A stretch of 64,000 bases of DNA from Macrostomum hystrix (Eukaryota > Platyhelminthes > Macrostomidae), in assembly GCA_950097015.1 (NCBI GenBank), contig CATNEN010000003.1, forward strand, positions 4,133,501 to 4,197,500, in the 5' to 3' direction. The position numbers were made by a program, and so were the translations under genes. Positions 10,640 through 22,183 of the stretch are shown piece after piece. The notes beneath the pieces are model-generated. The model searched no databases. It saw only the letters and a program-made list of their open reading frames with translations, and had not been told where the DNA came from. Positions within the stretch are counted from its first letter, which is position 1. Every line of letters begins with the position of its first letter.

Positions 10640-11362
10640 ATATCAATAAACGTAGAAAAAGCATTTGTTTTAATTATTTATTTTAACTATATTAAAAATG
10701 GATTTTTCGGTTAATAAACATAACAAAGTCACGGAACCACGGTCGCAATACCCAAATCAATGGCCATAAAAAAACTATCTAGCCCATTGCCGTAACTTTG
10801 GCGCCTACGCATTTTAGACGAATTTTAAGCTCCCAACTTGAAATTGAATAATTCAAGCGTACTCCAAGGAAAATTATATTATGTCACGTTTCACGGCGTT
10901 GCCTATCAGAAGTCGATGTTAAAAATAGCTGTCTTTCTTGTAGTGGAACGACTTTTGTGGAATGAGATTACCCATGCACAATTTGAAAGCAGTGTGACTT
11001 TCTGGAAACTAACGTCACAACTTTTATCCGCTCATAGATATGAAATTGGTAGTACGTCAGTTCTACATTCTGCAGTTGAACTTTGGCATTCTTATAGTGC
11101 ACGAATGGTTTGTTAGTGCGAAGCAAGAAATATTGTGTGACACAATATTACACATAATATTGTCATATTCAGTGTAATTTCTGGGTAATATTCTGTGCCC
11201 GACAGGTTGGAATAATCCATGTGAGTTGCAAAGGCTGCAAACATTATTGATAAAACGAATTTCGCTAATTTTTTAGCTATGACTTTCTCTCAAAACTCGC
11301 CCCAACCTCATTGTTTAGAGAGATCGTATTATAAGTAGAATGTTAATAGATTGATAGAAATG
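10640..11362. other. Intergenic, nothing recognised
   Basis: AT-rich spacer between SINE copies. One 92-codon plus-strand frame near 10838 has no recognisable domain and is treated as chance. Confidence 0.4.
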
Positions 11363-11572
11363 AGACCTGGACCAGCTCTAGGCCAGATCTACAGCCAGTG
11401 GCACAGCTGCAGGCGCTTGAGATTCGCTTTGAAAGGCTGGGTACAACTGTCAAGTCCATATGGACTGTGGCCGCCATAACGACCTAAATTTCTACCGACG
11501 GAAGCGATGCGAGAATTAAGATTTGAACTCCGAACCTCAGTTGAGAAATCCAAAGCTCTTACCAGTGAGCTG
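11363..11572 (-). repeat. Diverged tRNA-derived SINE
   Basis: The minus strand has an A-box-like CTGGTAAGAGC and, about 30 bp on, a B-box-like GGAGTTCAAATC. A body follows with AGTCCATATGGACT, the counterpart of the CCATGG motif of family 1. Divergence from the other copies suggests an older insertion. Confidence 0.5.
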
Positions 11573-11634
11573 TTTTTATTAATTTAAATAATTAATATAG
11601 TTCCCCAGTTAACTGACGTACACCAAGTTTTTAA

Positions 11635-14031
<2,397 letters not shown>

Positions 14032-14040
14032 GGCCTCCTT

Positions 14041-14723
14041 AGTATGATTTATTTGTTTTGTACTTCAAACTGAAGTATTCATAAATGTTAAAATACTGAA
14101 AAATTTAGTGAAGCCAAAACGTTAAAAACGATGTAAAAATACACTTACTCATGTCATACAATATTGTGACACTTTTAGTCAACAGGCATAAGGCATCTCT
14201 TCTATGGCAATAATGCCTCAGTGCTAGAAAATATATGCTTAATTTACGTCGCATTTCATGAAAGCAATCAGCTGAGACTATATTTTAAGAAGGATGTAGA
14301 TTTAGAAATTAAAACTTCATTTGGCATAAAAAATTGCCGATTTTTGTTACTTCTTTTATTTGAATAAAACTGGATATTCGCGGAAATGATTAGCAGTTCG
14401 CACGCAAAGACCTTGCGAAACTTTTACCACAACCAACCAGCATTCTTGCATGATATTCGCATTCTGTATATCACATGTTGTGATTATATGTTTTTAAAAC
14501 AGTGCTTAGCAAAAAGTTATATGCCTCGAGCGCAAAATAGGACAGACGGCTGGATTTCGACTCAATATAGATAGGCCGTACTAAGACAGGGTAAATGAGA
14601 CAATGCACGGATGAGAATGATGATGTTGATATGATCTATTGGAAAAGGTGATGCAAAGGAACGAGAGCGATATGAGCGCAGATTCTTGAGCATTGCAGGC
14701 CTGACAACAAAATTTTGAGGGCA
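14041..14723. other. Upstream region of the peroxiredoxin-like gene
   Basis: AT-rich DNA immediately upstream, on the minus strand, of the peroxiredoxin start codon. It may contain the promoter. I could not identify a TATA box or other element. Confidence 0.4.
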
Positions 14724-14735
14724 ATAGCCCCTTAG

Positions 14736-15070
14736 CCGGGGGTGATTGGCAGAGCGGATAACGCGTTTGCCTCTCGCACCAAGGTCCCTGATCTTGATTC
14801 CGCGGCGAAGCCACATTCAGTTGAAGGCGCAGCCACGAAGAGAAGGCTTGGGGCTTGTCGTGCAATCTACGCAAGAGTGAAGTGTCTCTGCCTGACGATG
14901 AGAAAGTGTGTACACATGTGTGAGCGTGTGCCTGCGTACGGTATCTGTGTGCGCGTGAGTGGGCAGGAGTGGGCAGAAATGGGCGGAATTGCCTCCTCGC
15001 TGGCTGCGGATCTAGTGCCACCAAATGATGATGTGCCATTGCACGCAGCCCTCCGGCAATTATTGTTATT
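14736..15070 (+). repeat. Full-length tRNA-derived SINE, family 2, with 12-bp target-site duplication
   Basis: The head GGTGATTGGCAGAGCGG (A box) is followed by a degenerate B box, GATCTTGATTCC. The body has alternating purine/pyrimidine GTGTGAGCGTGTG, and the tail is TTATTGTTATT. The 12-mer ATAGCCCCTTAG occurs directly before (14724-14735) and directly after (15071-15082), which defines the insertion exactly. Confidence 0.88.
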
Positions 15071-15082
15071 ATAGCCCCTTAG

Positions 15083-15944
15083 TGTCTGTGCCTAAGCCTG
15101 CATCCGCACCAAAAATTAGGCATTCCAGGATGCGGGGATTGAGACTTTTTTCGTGGATGAAGTCCCGAGATTTTTAATCCCATGGTCACAATGCTCCGGG
15201 ATCCCCGTCGAGAGGCATTCCAGGGCCTAAATCCCCGGGATAGCGACGTGGATTAAGCAGCTTTTAAAAAAGCAGCTTGTTGAGTTCAACGCAGTTTGTT
15301 TAAGGGTACATTTTAGAGTTTAAAATTCTCTAGCGTTTTAGAGTGTCAAGCGTCAAAGCGTCAAGCTACTTTGTGAAATTTAAGTAATAATATCGATTCG
15401 AATGGACGTGTAGAGGTAAAGTCAATAAAGCTTTTCTGTGCTGTAACTGCATAGGCATTCCAGTCACGGGATTCAATGCATTTCAATACTATGATTACAC
15501 TTAAGCGAAACAAAACAATCTGCTAATCTGCGTGTTACTAATCTGAAATCATTATATTACATCATATCGTTCTTTTAGTTCACAATTTAGTATATAGGAT
15601 TACATTTTATTTAAGCAAAATATCGGAGCATTATAGTTTTTGCTCTGTGTTAACTTGTTTTGCATATCGTTACAACCTTTTAAAAGTTTTAAATCGGATA
15701 AAAAATCAAGTCGAAGTTCAACTGCATGGCTCTGAGAAATGTGGAGGTCAATCACAAATCTCAAAAGTTTCGATGACCCGCCGCAGAAAAAGCTATGGGG
15801 CGCCCCACTCCATAGATCAGCCACTGACTGATTTAAGCTTAAGACTTCTAGCATCAGGATTCAGAACTCAGGCAAGAAGCTTAGATAGACACGGGAGCGG
15901 CCATGGATATGTAAATAGCGATTGTGTACATACGAGCTATAATC
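15083..15944. other. Intergenic with short GC-rich fold-back
   Basis: Near 15112-15240 the motifs AGGCATTCCAG and CCCCGGGA-like strings recur in direct and inverted orientation, probably a decayed mobile element. The rest is AT-rich with no supported gene. Confidence 0.35.
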
Positions 15945-16018
15945 ATGGAGGAAAGAATAGAATGGAGTGCCAATCTGAGCCGGTTATTTTTGTTTCCCTC
16001 GATCTTCACTTTTAACAT
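15945..16018 (+). repeat. Left arm of a 73-bp inverted repeat
   Basis: Starts CATGGAGGAAAG and runs to CACTTTTAAC. The reverse complement of 17262-17334 matches it with only a few differences. Both arms encode the same short peptide end in their outward-in direction, so they are copies of one element end. Confidence 0.65.
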
Positions 16019-16126
16019 CCCGTTCTCCCCCCGTTCCTTCCTATTGGCTCGTGACTGCCATAGACGAACTCGTTTACGTCCCCCTCTGAAAGTAATATCG
16101 TGGACTATGTGACTATAATAGTATAT

Positions 16127-16221
16127 TATTACCCAGGCTTTCAGGGCGATAATGGGAAAGCCAGAGGGCGCCGAAGGCGCCCGAGGGATTTCTCATTATC
16201 GCCCGCAAAGCCTGGGTAATA
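16127..16221. repeat. 95-bp near-perfect palindrome
   Basis: Arms run TATTACCCAGGCTTT...GGCGCC and GGCGCC...AAAGCCTGGGTAATA, with a three-base loop GAA at 16173-16175. A few mismatches lie in the middle of the arms. The arms contain GGGCGATAATG and its complement. This would fold into a long hairpin and is probably the core of a fold-back element. Confidence 0.85.
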
Positions 16222-16227
16222 CTGTGA

Positions 16228-16384
16228 TTGTACCATAGACTATGTGGCTTATAGTATGTGGCTATACGTTAAAATACACAAAAATAATCCATTATCGGCC
16301 CAACTTTTCGGGCCAAAATGACATCGTCTATGGCAATAATCGAATATCAGCCCGCCCGATAGCCACGTAGTCATGGTACAATGG
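16228..16384. repeat. Secondary inverted repeat of the fold-back cluster
   Basis: ATTGTACCATAGACTATGTGG at 16228 is matched in reverse complement by CCACGTAGTCATGGTACAAT ending at 16382. Together with the adjacent 95-bp palindrome and the recurring CCATAGAC and CCATTATCG strings this marks a nest of fold-back elements. Confidence 0.55.
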
Positions 16385-17261
16385 AACTTTACCGGTTGGG
16401 TGCCGAGCAAGTTAATGGCGGTCGATCGAGGCGCGTAAAATACTTTAATTGATAATTTAAAGAAACAAATATAAGCGTCCAAATTTAGTCAGCTTCTGGT
16501 TCATGGCGGATTGGCGCAGTTTGTGCCATAGACATGCCATTATCGCTGAGTGATCGTTTATACCATAATACGTTGCTGAAGCCTTATAATGCCAGTGGAA
16601 ACCGCATTTAAGGCTTTGAGCAAAAGATTCATTCTGCGTCCCTCTGTATATTAGGTCAAGTCATAAGATTAAATCTAAATCCTGTCAATGATACAATACG
16701 GTGATACGGTATATTTTACAGTGTACATAAAAAAGTCGTTCGGTACAAAGAAAACGATATGTGAAGAAAATAGCGAAAGGGACAGCCAAAGGGAACAGAA
16801 AATACTTATATACATGGAAAATAAGAGGCAGCACTGAATTCTGCTGGAAAAGCATAAAACACATTTAATTTAACTAATTGCTGTCAGTTCATGCAGTAAC
16901 TCTTAGAAACTAAGTGAACTAAAATGCATGCGATTCTGGCAGCGTCCTGCGAAGAAGATGAAGATTGTGGCGAACGGAGAGTGGAACTGTGTAACCATCA
17001 CATGGGAGTGACAATCTACTTTTATTCCTTCAATAGCGTGAACTTTCGGTTATCTGCTGTTCTTGTTTTCGCGTTTCGCGAATTCGTTTTGTGTTCATCC
17101 TATTTCCTGACGCTTCAAGTCCTCAAATCGTTTCTCAGGCCTCAAAACGAGGACTGAGAAACGGTTTAGAGCCTCGTAAAATAAAGTGTTTACCATAGAC
17201 AGTTGGTTATTCTACAAAAAAGAAGAACCTCGTTAAACGATACATTAAATAGTTGTAGTAG

Positions 17262-17334
17262 GTTAAAAGTGAAGATCGAGCGAAACAAAAATAACCGGCT
17301 CAGATTGGCACTCCATTCTCTTCTTTCCTCCATG
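17262..17334 (-). repeat. Right arm of a 73-bp inverted repeat
   Basis: Reverse-complement partner of 15945-16018. The 1.24 kb between the arms includes the fold-back cluster and no recognised gene. Confidence 0.65.
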
Positions 17335-17510
17335 GCTATACTGTTTTCCTTTCTCGAGGAAGGTGTAAGACATTGTGTAAGACATTACCCATCGATAAAG
17401 TACGGCCGTTCGAGCCATACAAGAACAAAAATAGCACACTATATGGTCTAATATACTCTTGTCCTTGCGGGTTCCAAACGAAAGTCTTAAATGAAACGAT
17501 GCAGACTTTT

Positions 17511-17666
17511 TAGTGTCCAATCGGCGCTCGCTGATTGGGTGTAAACACCCACCCCAGGCACCCACCCCAGGCACCCACCCCTCCGCTTTTAGCTGGGTTG
17601 TATTTCAGCCGGCACCCCCGTGCTGCCCAGCCTTGTCTCTTCGCGCTGCGTGGTGTGAAATTTTTT
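17511..17666 (+). repeat. Split direct repeat A1
   Basis: Begins TAGTGTCCAATCGGCGCTCG and ends in GTGTGAAATTTTTT. It contains a CACCCACCCCAGG short tandem repeat. It is repeated at 21838-21993. Confidence 0.9.
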
Positions 17667-17674
17667 CTACTGCA

Positions 17675-18232
17675 ATGGCTGAGCTTCCAATTGACCGGCT
17701 TACGGCTCGCCAGTTAAGAGACCGCCTGATTCAACTTGGCCTGCCTAGCAGCGGTCGCAAGCGTGAACTGCAAGTCAGACTGGAACAATCCAGTTTAGTC
17801 AGCCGAACCACACGCCGCGTGCAGCAAAGGTCAACCGCTTCGGCCCAAGTCGAGGACGACGGCAGCACCTGCAGCGAAGAGGACGGCGAGGCGAACCCGG
17901 ACCAGGCGAGTGATCTGGGAGGCGGCGACGACCTGGACCAGAGGATCGCCAGACAAGAGAAGCTGCTCCGCCTGAGAACGCTTCAGCGCCAAACAGCGGA
18001 GATTGAAGCCGAGCTTGGAAAGGACGGCCAGCGCAGACAGAGTGGTAAGTCGACTAGCCCGATGCTGCTTAACCAAACCCTCAGTGCCCACGAGCCGGAG
18101 CAGCATCTGCCAGTGCCAGACTGGGAACTCCCCGGCAGCTACACTAAGCCAGCTGCCACCTCGAGGCCTCTGCTGGTGAGAGACTTCATCGATCGTGACT
18201 TCGAGGAGCCTGCGCCCCAATTAGCGAATTAG
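17675..18232 (+). CDS. DIRS-like element Gag, N-terminal part (SAP domain), frameshifted
   Basis: The ATG at 17675 lies 9 bp after repeat A1. Residues 3-37 (LPIDRLTARQLRDRLIQLGL and onward) form a SAP motif, a small DNA-binding helix-turn-helix found in nuclear proteins and in some retroelement Gags. A charged coiled-coil-like stretch with RIARQEKLLRLRTLQRQ follows. The frame stops at 18232 just after a tandem 8-bp repeat, TTAGCGAA TTAGCGAA. Dropping one copy restores continuity with the next frame, so a recent 8-bp duplication broke the gene. Confidence 0.75.
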   Translation: MAELPIDRLTARQLRDRLIQLGLPSSGRKRELQVRLEQSSLVSRTTRRVQQRSTASAQVEDDGSTCSEEDGEANPDQASDLGGGDDLDQRIARQEKLLRLRTLQRQTAEIEAELGKDGQRRQSGKSTSPMLLNQTLSAHEPEQHLPVPDWELPGSYTKPAATSRPLLVRDFIDRDFEEPAPQLAN

Positions 18233-18333
18233 CGAAGACTAGAGCCCGAACTGAGAACATCACGGCCGGTCAGTGGGTTGCAGGCAGCGGCCGCATCCTG
18301 CTGAGACTGCTTGACGACGGTGCCCTAGTCACA

Positions 18334-18759
18334 ATGAGAAACGGCACCATGGATTTGAGTGAGCTGAAAGCCTATGTGCGGTACTGCGTACAGTTCGGCG
18401 AGTTCATGCATCAGGGCTTCAGCCAGGCCGCCCTCAACGACTACGACGAAGACTTCAGGATCCTGCAGCACCAGACCAGCGGCAGCTGGGAGCGGGAGTC
18501 GTTGCAGCTGCTGTCCAAGCACATTCTGGCACCTAAACCCAATCCTGCTGGCAGTTCGACCTATTCGCGGCCTGGCTTCAAGTTCAGCAAAATGAGAAAC
18601 CAGACAAGCGGCTTGGTCGGCCCAACCGACGCTGAAGGTCGGGAGCTGTGCGTCAAATTCAACCGAAACAGCTGCCACAGACGCGACTGCAAGTTCAGAC
18701 ACGCGTGCTCTGCCTGCTACGCGGCGCACCCGCGCCAGCTCTGCACGTCAAAAAACTAG
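18334..18759 (+). CDS. DIRS-like element Gag, C-terminal part with CCCH finger
   Basis: This is the continuation of Gag in another frame; coding similarity begins directly after the 8-bp duplication near 18235, and the first ATG is at 18334. Near the end lies a C-x7-C-x4-C-x3-H cluster (CVKFNRNSCHRRDCKFRH), a CCCH-type zinc finger suited to RNA binding, followed by further Cys residues. It overlaps the start of the RT frame. Confidence 0.7.
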   Translation: MRNGTMDLSELKAYVRYCVQFGEFMHQGFSQAALNDYDEDFRILQHQTSGSWERESLQLLSKHILAPKPNPAGSSTYSRPGFKFSKMRNQTSGLVGPTDAEGRELCVKFNRNSCHRRDCKFRHACSACYAAHPRQLCTSKN

Positions 18760-21236
18760 ATTGCGGCCGGCCGGGGGACTTGATCGACGGCCCAGCTGCA
18801 CCGGCCGATTCTGACAATGTCGATCACCCGCTCCCCCCTGGCCGGCCTCAAGCTAAGCCCATCGAGTCCGTTGCCTTCTCTTCTGACCTTATCACCGCCG
18901 CCTGGGATGCCGAGCTGCTCGGCGATCCCGATCGTGACTTCCTGCTGAACGGTGTCCGCAACGGCTTCCGCCTCACCTGCCCCAGCGCCCCTGACAATCA
19001 GCCTAATAGCACTTTCTCTCAGAACTACTTCTCCGCTGACAGTAATCGGCTACTGGTCGAGCAGCAGGTGCGGGAAGAAGTGGCCAACGGCCGTTACGTG
19101 AAAGTTAGCAACAAGCCGGACGTCATCAGCGCCCTTGGTGCCATCCCGAAAGGAAACAACAAGATCCGGCTGATCCACGACTGCTCGCAACCTCCGGACC
19201 TCTCGCTGAACAGCCGTTTCTCCTCTGACTACCAGATCAAGTTTGAGACCGTCAGCCAGTTCACTGCCAAGCTGCAGCCAGGTTGGTTCATGGCGAAGGT
19301 CGACTTGGCCAATGCTTACCGCAGTGTCGGAATCAGTCCCCACGACTTCCGCTACACTGGTCTACAGTGGAAGTTCAGCGATCAACCGAGCCCGACGTAC
19401 CTGTGCGACACGCGCCTGCCATTCGGCGCGGCAGCTTCAGTGGAAGTCTTCCACCGCCTCAGCCAGTCCATCAAGCGCATGATGCAGCGACGCGGCTTCA
19501 GCAATATCGGGAGTTACCTCGATGACTTTGCCGTGGCGGCAGAAACTGAGATCGCCTGCCAGCAAGCTCTGGACACTCTACTTCATCTGCTGCGGCGTCT
19601 AGGCTTCTCCATCAACTGGAGCAAAGTAGCTCTGCCGTGCACTAGGCTGGTGTACCTGGGCGTCATGATTGACACCAACAGCGGCCTGCTAGAGCTCCCA
19701 AAGGACAAGCTCGAGGTCACGAAAGCGCAGCTGCAATCCGCACTCTCGCACAAGCGGCGCATCACCAAGCGCCAGCTCCAATCTCTCTGTGGCCGCATCA
19801 ACTGGGTTTGCCAGGTCGTCCGTATCGGGAGGTGTTTCCTGAGGCCGCTCCTGCTGGAACTCAATAAGTTAAAGCAGCACTGCCACAAACTGCGCATGCA
19901 CAACGATCTCCGCGAGACCATCCTCTGGTGGGTGGCCTGCCTGGCCAAGACCCCCAGCTGCCGCATCTGGAGGACCGCCGGGCCAGCCTGGGCAATCGAG
20001 TCGGACGCATCCAATTGGGGAGGCTGCGGCATCATCCGCGGCCCAGGCGTCACTAACTGGCTCATCATCGACTGGCAACGCGATAGTCCGGAGCTCGAAA
20101 CTCTGCACATCAATTTTAAGGAGAGCCTCGCGCCCGTGTTCACGGCTCTGCACTTTCAACAAAAGCTGCAACCAGGAAGCAACCTGGTGATCTACTCGGA
20201 CAGCACGGCCGCTGTCGGCGCCATCAACAAGGGCTCCTCGCCGAACCCGATTGTCAACACAGCCCTGCAGCAGCTCGCGCTTCTCGCCGCTCACCGCGAT
20301 CTCGTTATCCAAGCCTTCCACGTGCCTGGGACGTTCCAGATCTTTGCGGACAGCGGCAGTCGCGCAGATGACACCAGCGAGCTGGCAAATTTTCTGCTCC
20401 GGCTCTACGGCACAGTGGACATTGAAACTGACAACCTTCATGAGCACACCCTTTCGTCCGCCGCCCGCCAATTCCTTTCTTTGCAGATCGCTCGCCTACG
20501 GTCCCGGGTTCGCACCTCAGCCGCCGCTACCACGAGCTCTGCAGCCTGGCCTTCGCAGGCACGACAGCGCGCTCCTACCGCTGCCAGATTGCCTCTTGGC
20601 AACGCTTCTGTAAGCGAACGCGCATTGACAGCACCAGACCGTCAGCACAGCAGGTCGCGCACTACGTCATCGTGCTGGCCGACCGCCTCACATCGCATGC
20701 CAGCATTGGCGCATACCTTAACGCCGCCGACCTGTACTGCAAGCTGCAGACTGGCCGCGGCCTCCCAAGCGACCCTCGCATCGACCTGCTCCTCCGCGGC
20801 GTGCGACGCAAGCTGGCCAGGCCACCCGCGCGCAAGGCTCCAATCAAGCCAAACCACCTGCTCAAAATGCGGGGAGTACTGCAGCTGCATATTCCGGAGG
20901 ACGCAGCCTTCTGGGCGGCTGTCCTGGTCGGATTCTGGGGCCTGCTGCGCCGCGCAAACCTGTGCTGCCCGACCCCAATGCCGCCACCGGGAGAGGCCAT
21001 CATCGTTAAAGACCTACGGCTGGGCTCGGACCTGGCAATCCTGCATGTCCGCAAGTCCAAGACCAATCAGTTCCGTGAGCGAGTGCACCGCGTGGTCCTG
21101 CCACGCCTTCGACGCGAGGCGCAGCACCCGCTCTGTCCGGTGGCAGCGCTGCGACACCACCTGCACGCCAACCAGCCCGTCCCTGCTTCAGCCCATCTCT
21201 TCGCCTTCCGCCATTGCGGTGGTCTCGTGCCAATGA
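18648..21236 (+). CDS. Reverse transcriptase-RNase H of the DIRS-like element
   Basis: The open frame overlaps the end of Gag. The RT core has KVDLANAYRSVGI (first catalytic Asp), RLPFGAAAS, and YLDDFAVAA (catalytic Asp pair). RNase H follows, with ESDASNWGGCGI, NFKESLAPVFTAL, YSDSTAAVGAINKG and FADSGSR, giving the acidic active-site set. This order and the YLDD/DSTAAV signatures are those of DIRS-group elements. Meaningful coding ends near 20480. The remainder of the frame to 21236 overlaps the recombinase in another frame and is not expected to be protein. It is probably expressed by frameshift or re-initiation; no mechanism is visible. Confidence 0.88.
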   Translation: MRQIQPKQLPQTRLQVQTRVLCLLRGAPAPALHVKKLDCGRPGDLIDGPAAPADSDNVDHPLPPGRPQAKPIESVAFSSDLITAAWDAELLGDPDRDFLLNGVRNGFRLTCPSAPDNQPNSTFSQNYFSADSNRLLVEQQVREEVANGRYVKVSNKPDVISALGAIPKGNNKIRLIHDCSQPPDLSLNSRFSSDYQIKFETVSQFTAKLQPGWFMAKVDLANAYRSVGISPHDFRYTGLQWKFSDQPSPTYLCDTRLPFGAAASVEVFHRLSQSIKRMMQRRGFSNIGSYLDDFAVAAETEIACQQALDTLLHLLRRLGFSINWSKVALPCTRLVYLGVMIDTNSGLLELPKDKLEVTKAQLQSALSHKRRITKRQLQSLCGRINWVCQVVRIGRCFLRPLLLELNKLKQHCHKLRMHNDLRETILWWVACLAKTPSCRIWRTAGPAWAIESDASNWGGCGIIRGPGVTNWLIIDWQRDSPELETLHINFKESLAPVFTALHFQQKLQPGSNLVIYSDSTAAVGAINKGSSPNPIVNTALQQLALLAAHRDLVIQAFHVPGTFQIFADSGSRADDTSELANFLLRLYGTVDIETDNLHEHTLSSAARQFLSLQIARLRSRVRTSAAATTSSAAWPSQARQRAPTAARLPLGNASVSERALTAPDRQHSRSRTTSSCWPTASHRMPALAHTLTPPTCTASCRLAAASQATLASTCSSAACDASWPGHPRARLQSSQTTCSKCGEYCSCIFRRTQPSGRLSWSDSGACCAAQTCAARPQCRHRERPSSLKTYGWARTWQSCMSASPRPISSVSECTAWSCHAFDARRSTRSVRWQRCDTTCTPTSPSLLQPISSPSAIAVVSCQ

Positions 21237-21481
21237 CCGCCACCCGGTTCTGCCGCCTGTTTCGCCGCGCAGTCAACCTCGCCGGCCTGGGAGGACTATC
21301 GCTCTCACCGCACAGCCTCCGTCGCGGTGGTGCCTCCCTAGCCTTTCGGGAAGGCATCCCGCTGCCCGTCGTCAAGGCGCTGGGAGACTGGCGGAGTTCG
21401 GCGGTGGAGGCGTACCTTGGGTTGGAGTCGGGCCTCGACCTGCAACTGGCAGCTGCTCAAAAACTATCAGCGTGCGTTTGA
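20444..21481 (+). CDS. Tyrosine recombinase of the DIRS-like element
   Basis: The frame is open from 20444 to the stop at 21481, overlapping the RT frame. The N-terminal core-binding part includes SYRCQIASWQRFCKR. The catalytic half has the first Arg in FWGLLRRANL, the HxxR block HSLRRGGAS, the Trp of LGDWRSS and the nucleophilic Tyr of VEAYLG. All expected catalytic positions of a tyrosine recombinase are present, so this protein looks intact. It would insert a circular DNA copy of the element without a target-site duplication. No obvious ATG near the frame start; translation may depend on coupling. Confidence 0.88.
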   Translation, partial: AHPFVRRPPIPFFADRSPTVPGSHLSRRYHELCSLAFAGTTARSYRCQIASWQRFCKRTRIDSTRPSAQQVAHYVIVLADRLTSHASIGAYLNAADLYCKLQTGRGLPSDPRIDLLLRGVRRKLARPPARKAPIKPNHLLKMRGVLQLHIPEDAAFWAAVLVGFWGLLRRANLCCPTPMPPPGEAIIVKDLRLGSDLAILHVRKSKTNQFRERVHRVVLPRLRREAQHPLCPVAALRHHLHANQPVPASAHLFAFRHCGGLVPMTATRFCRLFRRAVNLAGLGGLSLSPHSLRRGGASLAFREGIPLPVVKALGDWRSSAVEAYLGLESGLDLQLAAAQKLSACV

Positions 21482-21748
21482 CCCTTGATCTGTCGCTCAA
21501 ACATTCTTTGTGACCTCTTTCTTTTGTACTCGCTGTGGACCAAGTGCCGGCGGCTTCTGTCTTCTGTATTTTTTTGCTTCACGTTTAGTTGTTGTGCTGC
21601 GCTCGCTGGTCTTGCTTGTAACTTCTTTACGCCTTCAACCATTTTGTGTTTTATGTTTTAGCTCTGTTTTAAGTGCGTACCGGCGTCACCCTATTTTGCA
21701 TTTTATGTTGCGTGCCTCCCCCCCTTCCTCTTCCTTTTTTTTGGGTTT

Positions 21749-21839
21749 GGGCCATAGACGGTGCCCTTCCCTCGTTCGCTCTCTGCTGTGTCGCATCTGC
21801 TGTCTCTGTCTGCCTTCGTGCCTGGGAGTGTGGTGTTTA
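21749..21839 (+). repeat. Split direct repeat B1
   Basis: Begins GGGCCATAGACGGTGCCC and ends GTGTGGTGTTTA, running directly into A2. Repeated at 22093-22183. Confidence 0.9.
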
Positions 21840-21993
21840 GTGTCCAATCGGCGCTCGCTGATTGGGTGTAAACACCCACCCCAGGCACCCACCCCAGGCA
21901 CCCACCCCTCCGCTTTTAGCTGGGTTGTATTTCAGCCGGCACCCCCGTGCTGCCCAGCCTTGTCTCTTCGCGCTGCGTGGTGTGAAATTTTTT
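21838..21993 (+). repeat. Split direct repeat A2
   Basis: Second copy of A1, joined to the end of B1. The joint should equal the closed junction of the circular intermediate. Confidence 0.9.
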
Positions 21994-22092
21994 TCTTTTT
22001 CCTTGCTTCCTTTTTTCTTTCTTGCTTTTGCCTTTTTGTGTGCATTTTGAATACTTCCTTTGAAATAATTTATTTGCAAATATATCGTATGT

Positions 22093-22183
22093 GGGCCATA
22101 GACGGTGCCCTTCCCTCGTTCGCTCTCTGCTGTGTCGCATCTGCTGTCTCTGTCTGCCTTCGTGCCTGGGAGTGTGGTGTTTA
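22093..22183 (+). repeat. Split direct repeat B2
   Basis: Second copy of B1. Host DNA (AACCCATAGAC) resumes immediately after its final GTTTA. Confidence 0.9.

Larger units (their letters stand above)
17511..22183 (+). mobile_element. DIRS/Ngaro-like tyrosine-recombinase retrotransposon with split direct repeats
   Basis: The order is repeat A1 (17511-17666), coding region, repeat B1 (21749-21839) abutting repeat A2 (21838-21993), a 100-bp spacer, then repeat B2 (22093-22183). A1 and A2 are 156 bp and B1 and B2 are 91 bp, apparently identical within each pair. This A1-ORFs-B1A2-B2 layout is the split direct repeat arrangement known from Ngaro and PAT-type elements, which integrate a circular intermediate by a tyrosine recombinase. 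The coding region has Gag-like, RT-RNase H and recombinase frames. No methyltransferase-like frame was recognised. Sharp repeat identity suggests a young copy, though Gag is frameshifted. Confidence 0.9.

Noticed and set aside
14736-14815. Possible functional tRNA gene
   Set aside because: It has A- and B-box-like strings but no complete cloverleaf, is bounded by a 12-bp target-site duplication and ends in a SINE tail.
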